A DNA stretch of 64,000 nt from Streptomyces antioxidans (GTDB lineage: Bacteria; Actinomycetota; Actinomycetes; Streptomycetales; Streptomycetaceae): positions 41,013 through 105,012 of the forward strand of contig NZ_LAKD02000105.1 in NCBI RefSeq assembly GCF_000968685.2, written 5' to 3'. Both the position numbers and the translations under genes were made by a program. Below are positions 62,395-64,000 of this stretch, piece by piece (the first letter of the stretch is position 1; every line of letters begins with the position of its first letter). The notes under the pieces are model-generated. The model had not been told where the DNA came from. It ran no database searches and was given only the letters and a program-made list of their open reading frames with translations.

Positions 62395-62406
62395 CCCGGC
62401 TCGCCC

Positions 62407-62526
62407 CTAGGCGTCCTCGTCGTCATCCCAGGCAGCCACGGAGTCGACCGGTCCGCTCCAGCCGGTGAGCCCGTGCTGCGTCCACCCCACGCCGCTTGCC
62501 GCCGTGGGATGCCGACGAGACGCCAT
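62407..62526 (-). CDS. possible 39-residue small protein
   Basis: ATG at 62526 gives MASRRHPTAASGVGWTQHGL then TGWSGPVDSVAAWDDDEDA. Third-codon-position GC is about 79 percent and Trp/Asp content is unusual, but the ribosome site is weak. It would be the last gene after the ISP-domain gene. Below normal ORF cut-offs. Confidence 0.4.
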   Translation of the reverse strand: MASRRHPTAASGVGWTQHGLTGWSGPVDSVAAWDDDEDA

Positions 62527-62642
62527 GGTCGCTGCGCGGCCGTGGCGTCGGCGAGAGATCGACCCACCCGAGAGGCGGCCCCATCAGTCCCGCGAGGCGG
62601 GCTCACGGCCGTGGCCCGCGAGCTGGACCGCTCAGGGCGGGC

Positions 62643-63851
62643 TCAGAGGAGGGCGAACTGGCCCTCTGGGCCCTCCTCGTGGTGGTCCAGTACGGATGCC
62701 GGGCGCCGGGTGGCGCCGGGCACCGGTAGCACCCCCGCGCCCCGTAGGTCCGCCGTGTCGATCAGTGCGCCGTCCGCCACCCGGTCGGCGACGGCCCGCA
62801 GCTCCGGGCGCAGCTCGGCGAGCAGCGCCAGCACCGTGATCAGTTCCAGCAGCTCCGAGGTCCACGCGGACGGCCAGCCCGACGGGCCGATCGCCTCCAG
62901 TGTGCCCGGCTCCCGCGGGGCGGTGCGCTGCTCGAACCACGTCTCCAGCACCCGTACCCCGCCCGCCCGGAAGTCCCACGCGGCCTTGGGGACGGGCGAG
63001 ATGCGGCCCTCGTCCAGCAGCAGGGCCTCCTCGTCCTGGGCGTAGTCCAGGGAGCCCGGCAGCCCGCCCGACGGAAGCGCGGCGCGGACATAGGGGCGCC
63101 GACCACCCGGCATGCGCGGGCGTTCACCACTGTGCGCCCCGCGTGTATGCAGCCACAGCGCGCGGCGGCCCAGCTCCACGCCCGCTTCCCACAGCTCGGG
63201 GTCGGCCGTCAGGGGTACGGCGCATGGCGCGCCGCGCGCCGTGGCGGCGGTCCAGGCCAGGAACTCCTCGGCGGTCACCGGGCGGCCGAGCCGCGCGGTG
63301 AGGTGGTCCAGCAACCCGGGCGCGAGATTGGGCTCCTGCCCGCCCGGGCGGCGGTAGAGCGGACGGATCCGGCCGGGGCGGCCCGCGGGGGAGTGGCCGT
63401 CCGGCAGCAGCGCGGAGAAGGTGAGCACCGGGTCGGGGTCCGGCCCCGCGGCCTCGATGACATGGATCTGCCGGTCGTCCGCCACCCGCCACAGCTCGGG
63501 GCGGGCGGTGTCGATCAGCCGGTGATCCGGTATCAGCCACTGCTGGTCGAAGGGGCCGTGTGCGATCCGCACCGGCTCGGGGCACGGGCCGTCCTCGCGC
63601 GCCAGCCGGGCCGTCGAGGTGGTCTGGCCGGGTAGCTGCGGTACGGAGCTGTGCACCGTACGGGCGCGGGTCGGCCGGAACAGCGCGGCCCGCGCCGCCT
63701 CGTCCCCGGCCCGGGCCAGCCGCTCCCAGCGCGCCCCGAGCGAGGCCGCGTCCGGCCCCATGACCCAGGCCCGGCCGAGCCGCAGCGGTCCCACGGCCCA
63801 CGGCATCAGGTCCCCCAGCGGCGGCGCCTCACGTTCTCCCACGCCCGGCAT
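62643..63851 (-). CDS. orphan type ISP restriction-modification specificity-domain protein
   Basis: A 402-residue protein. It reads as the C-terminal specificity (target-recognition) domain of LlaBIII-like type ISP enzymes: QLPGQTTSTARLARE, HGPFDQQWLIPDHRLIDTARPELWRVAD, RPGRIRPLYRRPGGQEPNLAPGLLDHL, RRALWLHTRGAHSGERPRMPGGRRPYVRA. No nuclease, helicase or methyltransferase motifs are present, and no such genes are adjacent in the window. It may be an adopted DNA-binding protein. Start ATG 63851. Confidence 0.8.
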   Translation of the reverse strand: MPGVGEREAPPLGDLMPWAVGPLRLGRAWVMGPDAASLGARWERLARAGDEAARAALFRPTRARTVHSSVPQLPGQTTSTARLAREDGPCPEPVRIAHGPFDQQWLIPDHRLIDTARPELWRVADDRQIHVIEAAGPDPDPVLTFSALLPDGHSPAGRPGRIRPLYRRPGGQEPNLAPGLLDHLTARLGRPVTAEEFLAWTAATARGAPCAVPLTADPELWEAGVELGRRALWLHTRGAHSGERPRMPGGRRPYVRAALPSGGLPGSLDYAQDEEALLLDEGRISPVPKAAWDFRAGGVRVLETWFEQRTAPREPGTLEAIGPSGWPSAWTSELLELITVLALLAELRPELRAVADRVADGALIDTADLRGAGVLPVPGATRRPASVLDHHEEGPEGQFALL

Positions 63852-63960
63852 GGTATCGATGCCGCCCTTGTCCTCCAGGGCCCTGCCCGACGTCCGTCCG
63901 CCACCGCTTCGATGGCCCCGCCCGCCGTGGCCACGGCGCCTGGGGCCGTGCGGCCAGGCT

Positions 63961-64000
63961 GGGGGTCTTTCCCCTCCCCGCCCCTTCCCGAAACCGGGGC
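63961..64000 (+). repeat. dispersed GC-rich intergenic repeat, copy F (cut by window end)
   Basis: Starts GGGGGTCTTTCCCCTCCCCG and continues with CGCCCCTTCCCGAAACCGGG, matching copy A. The rest lies outside the window. Confidence 0.8.

Noticed and set aside
62407..62526. Lasso-peptide precursor interpretation of the 39-residue frame
   Set aside because: A Thr at -1 rather than -2 and no lasso cyclase genes nearby.

Overview
The window is chromosomal DNA from a Streptomyces or a very close relative. It has very high GC, strong third-position GC bias, frequent GTG/TTG starts, SSI-type protease inhibitor, streptogrisin-like proteases, an XRE/DUF397 pair, sortase-E type LAXTG protein, F420-dependent enzyme and the dispersed 'GGGGCTCCGCCCC' intergenic repeats typical of that genus. 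No rRNA, tRNA, CRISPR, prophage or complete insertion sequence was seen. Gene order (GDSL hydrolase, lipase, dnaE2/imuB pair) suggests core or near-core chromosome rather than an island.

Layout. 1-1.5 kb: 3' end of a Cys-rich DUF5685 gene and a repeat-filled spacer. 1.5-8.9 kb: an operon of an FAD/NAD(P)-binding protein, a polar amino-acid ABC transporter (permease, ATPase, lipoprotein) and two flavin monooxygenases, probably for uptake and oxidative cleavage of an organosulfur or N-substituted amino-acid-like compound. 9.2-13.3 kb: two secreted streptogrisin-type proteases around a slipin, then a convergent SSI-family inhibitor whose predicted P1 residue is Lys. 13.7-18.8 kb: an F420-type oxidoreductase and a translationally coupled dnaE2-imuB mutasome pair with a near-consensus LexA box. 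19.3-22.7 kb: secreted lipase, divergent ohr/ohrR with palindromic operator, and a sortase-anchored AA10 lytic polysaccharide monooxygenase. 22.9-31.8 kb: a fused carboxyltransferase, then an iron-box controlled NRPS-independent siderophore operon (ATP-grasp, two IucA/IucC synthetases, PLP decarboxylase). 31.8-32.1 kb: two gene remnants meeting back to back. 32.2-45 kb: regulators and housekeeping-type genes (AraC/VOC, TauE/SafE, glutamine amidotransferase, XRE/DUF397, DUF308-type membrane protein, a two-component system with paired operators, methyltransferase, a Nudix remnant, TetR, GNAT, GntR, DDAH, DUF5925 ATPase). 45.2-55.3 kb: a surface polysaccharide locus (GH39 lipoprotein, flippase-glycosyltransferase fusion, polysaccharide deacetylase, two GT2 enzymes, CelD-like acetyltransferase, small membrane protein). 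55.8-64 kb: GDSL hydrolase, a DUF4331-TPR-NicO membrane/metal module, small conserved proteins and an orphan type ISP specificity domain.

The most unusual pattern I found is not a gene. At least ten genes carry short tandem repeats (7 to 24 bp units) that begin at, or include, their own stop codon, sometimes clearly derived from the last coding bases. Other notable items are two identical-architecture operators flanking the two-component system, a back-to-back deletion scar, in-frame repeat expansions inside a siderophore decarboxylase and a NicO transporter, and a probable CTG start codon. All protein assignments are from reading sequence and remembered family features; no database search was run.
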